Assembly (NCBI GenBank): GCA_030824095.1
Contig: JAVBYK010000122.1
Span: 1-7,588, forward strand
Reading direction: 5' to 3'
Length of the DNA: 7,588 nucleotides
From: a bacterium
GTDB taxonomy: Bacteria; Pseudomonadota; Gammaproteobacteria; Burkholderiales; Burkholderiaceae_C
Position 1 is the stretch's first letter; each line of letters starts with the position of its first letter. A program made the translations under genes and the position numbers. Under the pieces are notes generated by a model. The model worked only from the letters and a program-made list of their open reading frames with translations, was not told the origin of the DNA and ran no database searches. Below are positions 5,649-7,588 of the stretch, one piece after another.

Positions 5649-5897
5649 ATGACAACGACACCAGCACCCCAACCCCGAAACCCTTTGCATGGCAAGACGC
5701 TGGAAGCCATCGTCACCGAACTGGCCGCGCACTATGGCTGGGACGGCCTGGGCGAGCGCATTCCGGTGCGCTGCTTCACGCATGATCCCAGCGTGGCCTC
5801 TAGCCTGAAATTCCTGCGCAAGACGCCCTGGGCGCGTGAAAAGGTGGAGGGGCTTTACCTCTTCATGCTGCGCGAAGCCCGCCGCCAGGGACAATAG
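5649..5897 (+). CDS. VF530-family DNA-binding protein
   Basis: This 82-residue protein matches the VF530 (DUF2132) family along almost its whole length: NPLHGKTLEAIVTELAAHYG (11-30), WDGLGERIPVRCF (31-43), then SSLKFLRKTPWAREKVEGLY (51-70). The family is small, helical and annotated as double-stranded DNA binding from structural work on a Vibrio fischeri member; its cellular role is unknown. The N-terminal ten residues are probably disordered. No ribosome site precedes ATG 5649 (GTGGGCTT), and a short-leader promoter is possible. slyX starts four bases after its stop, so the two are very likely co-transcribed. Confidence 0.93.
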   Translation: MTTTPAPQPRNPLHGKTLEAIVTELAAHYGWDGLGERIPVRCFTHDPSVASSLKFLRKTPWAREKVEGLYLFMLREARRQGQ

Positions 5898-5901
5898 GCG
5901 C

Positions 5902-6120
5902 ATGCAAGCCCCCGACACCACCGACCAGCGCCTGACTGAGCTGGAGATCAAACTCAGCTTCCAGGAAGACCTGCTGGACCAGCTCAACACCATCATCGTG
6001 CGCCAGCAGCAGGAGATTGACCTGCTGATGCGCGAGGTGCGCCAACTGCGCCAGCAGATGCCTGAGGGCAGCGGCCCCACCTTCAGCCGCGCCAGCGAAG
6101 AACTGCCACCGCATTACTGA
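5902..6120 (+). CDS. slyX: SlyX family protein
   Basis: This 72-residue protein is one long predicted coiled-coil. RLTELEIKLSFQEDLLDQLN (10-29) continues through IIVRQQQEIDLLMREVRQLR (31-50) and ends with the conserved tail PPHY, as is usual for SlyX. The function of SlyX is not known; in enterobacteria it lies near slyD. ATG 5902 is chosen because it gives the normal family length, lies four bases after the VF530 stop and has AGGGA about ten bases upstream. The methyltransferase starts five bases after its stop, so it sits in the middle of a compact three-gene group. Confidence 0.92.
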   Translation: MQAPDTTDQRLTELEIKLSFQEDLLDQLNTIIVRQQQEIDLLMREVRQLRQQMPEGSGPTFSRASEELPPHY

Positions 6121-6125
6121 CCGCC

Positions 6126-7079
6126 GTGCAAGCCCTGTTGAACGCCATCGCCACGATGGACCTGTCCACCGATGCCCGGCGCATTTTCCATGGCCGGGGC
6201 GGGCTGTTTCCCGGCTGCGAGCACTGGGTGCTGGATGCCTACCCGCCGGTCTGGGTGCTGACCAGTTTTCAGGCTGTCACCGACGATGAGTTGGCGGCCG
6301 TGCATGCGGCACTGTTCGCACGCATGCAGCAACTGGCCCCCGACCAGCCGCTGAACTGGGTCTTCCAGTGCCGGCTGGAGGGGGGCAGCGAAACCCGCCT
6401 GATGGCCGGCAGCGTGCCCGAGCCGCATGTGGTGACCGAGAGCGGGGCGCGCTTTCGGGTGCATGTGCTCAAGGGGCAGAACCATGGCCTGTTTCTCGAC
6501 ATGGCGGAAGGCCGGCGCTGGGTGCGTGAGCATGTGGCTGCCCACGCGCCGCGCAAGGTGCTCAACCTGTTTGCCTACACCTGCGCCTTCTCCGTGGTCG
6601 CGCGCCAGGCCGGTGCCCGGCATGTGCTCAATGTGGACATGAGCCACGGTGCGCTGGCCACCGGGCAGCAGAACCACCAGCTCAACGGCATCACCACCGG
6701 GGCGGGCTTCATGCCGCACGACATTTTCTCCACCTGGGGCAAGATCTCGCGCGGCGGCCCCTATGACCTGATCATTCTCGACCCGCCCAGCTACCAGAAA
6801 GGCAGCTTCGTTGCCACCAAGGACTATGCGCGCCTGATGCGCCGCTTGCCCGACCTGCTGGAGGCCGGCGGGTACGCGCTGCTGTGCCTGAACGCACCCG
6901 AACTGGGTGTCGCCTTTCTGCGGGACCAGATGCAGGAGCTGGCCCCGGACCTGGCCTTTGTGCAGCGTGTGGCCAACGCACCCGTGTTTGCGGACGTGTC
7001 GGACGAGCGCTCGCTGAAGGTGCTGGTCTACAAGGGGCCGGACGGGCCGGTGCTACTTGCGCACAATCGTGTTGCCTGA
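6126..7079 (+). CDS. Class I SAM-dependent methyltransferase, RlmI/COG1092 type
   Basis: This 317-residue protein has an N-terminal part with GLFPGCEHWVLDAYPP (26-41), the family-typical LKGQNHGLFLDMAEGRRWV (115-133), and a Rossmann methyltransferase domain. Motif I is VLNLFAYTCAFSV (145-157), an acidic SAM-contact Asp171 lies in VLNVDMSHGAL, and motif IV is DLIILDPPSYQKGSF (214-228). The DPPS motif and close relatives (RlmI, RlmK) suggest methylation of rRNA or another nucleic acid, but the substrate cannot be read from the sequence. The start is GTG 6126, five bases after slyX and without a ribosome site, probably translated by coupling; ATG 6156 is an alternative that drops ten residues. 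Its 3' end overlaps the convergent glycine-zipper gene by 27 bases. Confidence 0.88.
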   Translation: MQALLNAIATMDLSTDARRIFHGRGGLFPGCEHWVLDAYPPVWVLTSFQAVTDDELAAVHAALFARMQQLAPDQPLNWVFQCRLEGGSETRLMAGSVPEPHVVTESGARFRVHVLKGQNHGLFLDMAEGRRWVREHVAAHAPRKVLNLFAYTCAFSVVARQAGARHVLNVDMSHGALATGQQNHQLNGITTGAGFMPHDIFSTWGKISRGGPYDLIILDPPSYQKGSFVATKDYARLMRRLPDLLEAGGYALLCLNAPELGVAFLRDQMQELAPDLAFVQRVANAPVFADVSDERSLKVLVYKGPDGPVLLAHNRVA

Positions 7080-7588
7080 ATTGCGCACCCAATCGCCCAC
7101 TTGCAGGCCGGGGTCGGTGGTGAACTCAAAGCTGGTCTTGCTGTCGTTGGGGTAGTGCACGGTCACGGTCCAGACGGTGTGGGTTTTCATCTTCTCCTCG
7201 ATGATCTTGCCGGCATAGGCGCCGCCCGCCGCGCCGGCCAGCGTGGCCAGGTCCTTGCCAAAGCCGCCGCCCACCTGATTGCCCAGCACTGCACCAATGG
7301 CGCCGCCGGCAATCATGCCGACGGCACTGGCTTCACCGGCCTTCTGCGTGACCGATACCGCCATGACGCGGCCGCAATCCGGGCAGGCTGCGTCAGAAGC
7401 AGCCGATGCGGCGGGCGTGGCCGCAGCCGCAGCGGGGGTGGCTGCGGGTGGCGTTGCCGTGGCGGCCCGGCTCTTGGCGGCAGCGATGGCCTGGTCGTAT
7501 TCGGCCTTGGCGTCACGCCGGCATTGCAGGCGTGCGGCGGATGTGGTCTCGTCGTTGCAGAGCTTCTTGTCGGACTCGTAGCGTGCTT
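7053..7588 (-). CDS. Glycine-zipper envelope protein, N-terminus beyond the window
   Basis: The frame is open from the right edge to TAG 7055-7053, giving 177 visible residues; the start and any signal peptide are outside. The visible order is: a charged helical part (RYESDKKLCNDETTSAARLQ, then CRRDAKAEYDQAIAAAKS), an Ala/Thr/Pro-rich flexible linker, a CPDCGRV motif, then a glycine-zipper region with GMIAGGAIGAVLGNQVGGGF and LATLAGAAGGAYAGKIIEE, and a C-terminal beta-rich part ending NSGNTIVRK. This fits the glycine-zipper 2TM (17-kDa surface antigen-like) proteins common in Burkholderiales, thought to sit in the outer membrane or periplasm. The extra cysteine pair could bind metal or form a disulfide. 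Its internal ATG at 7364 is not the real start because coding continues upstream. Confidence 0.85.
   Translation of the reverse strand, partial: ARYESDKKLCNDETTSAARLQCRRDAKAEYDQAIAAAKSRAATATPPAATPAAAAATPAASAASDAACPDCGRVMAVSVTQKAGEASAVGMIAGGAIGAVLGNQVGGGFGKDLATLAGAAGGAYAGKIIEEKMKTHTVWTVTVHYPNDSKTSFEFTTDPGLQVGDWVRNSGNTIVRK

Noticed and set aside
7390..7470. GC-rich repetitive tract as a DNA repeat
   Set aside because: It encodes the Ala/Thr/Pro-rich linker of the glycine-zipper protein; the repeats are irregular.

Overview
The window is high-GC and gene-dense, and its proteins resemble those of Betaproteobacteria, most likely Burkholderiales/Comamonadaceae (Rhodoferax or Polaromonas type). That placement rests on protein style, on the gene families (YccA, short HPF, TerB-like, glycine-zipper envelope protein, VF530, SlyX) and on short intergenic gaps. 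It is an inference, since there is no rRNA or other phylogenetic marker here. No tRNA, rRNA, CRISPR array, insertion sequence or phage gene was seen.

Layout. (1) Positions 1-2012, minus strand: a tightly packed, apparently co-transcribed cluster. In transcription order it holds a short ribosome-hibernation factor (HPF/RaiA family), the Bax-inhibitor-1 family membrane protein YccA, a tiny two-helix membrane protein whose start overlaps the yccA stop, a zinc-ribbon (zf-TFIIB) protein, a small frame-disrupted membrane-protein ORF, and a TerB-like protein that runs off the left edge. (2) Positions 2013-2112: a divergent promoter region with a plausible sigma-70 promoter for nhaR overlapping an imperfect palindrome. 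(3) Positions 2113-2997, plus strand: nhaR, a LysR-family regulator of Na+/H+ homeostasis in enterobacteria. (4) Positions 3020-3979, minus strand: alx, a TerC-family membrane protein. (5) Positions 3980-4264: a regulatory region between alx and chaA, with an A/T-rich palindrome, repeated TTGTCT half-sites and a set of inverted repeats that would fold the chaA leader. (6) Positions 4265-7079, plus strand: chaA (Na+/Ca2+:H+ antiporter), a 65-residue two-helix membrane protein, a VF530-family DNA-binding protein, slyX and a class I SAM-dependent methyltransferase of the RlmI/COG1092 type. (7) Positions 7053-7588, minus strand: a glycine-zipper envelope protein, cut by the right edge, whose 3' end overlaps the methyltransferase 3' end by 27 bp.

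Taken together, the left and centre read as a stress and ion-homeostasis neighbourhood: ribosome hibernation, membrane-protein quality control, a sodium/pH-type regulator, a TerC/Alx transporter (Mn2+/alkaline pH in E. coli) and a cation/proton antiporter. There is no nhaA next to nhaR in the window, so NhaR may act on its neighbours instead, which is an inference. The points most worth checking are the structured chaA leader, the frame-disrupted ORF at 304-469, and the HPF-YccA-zinc ribbon-TerB cluster as a possible functional unit. No clear wholly new system such as a defence or toxin locus was found.
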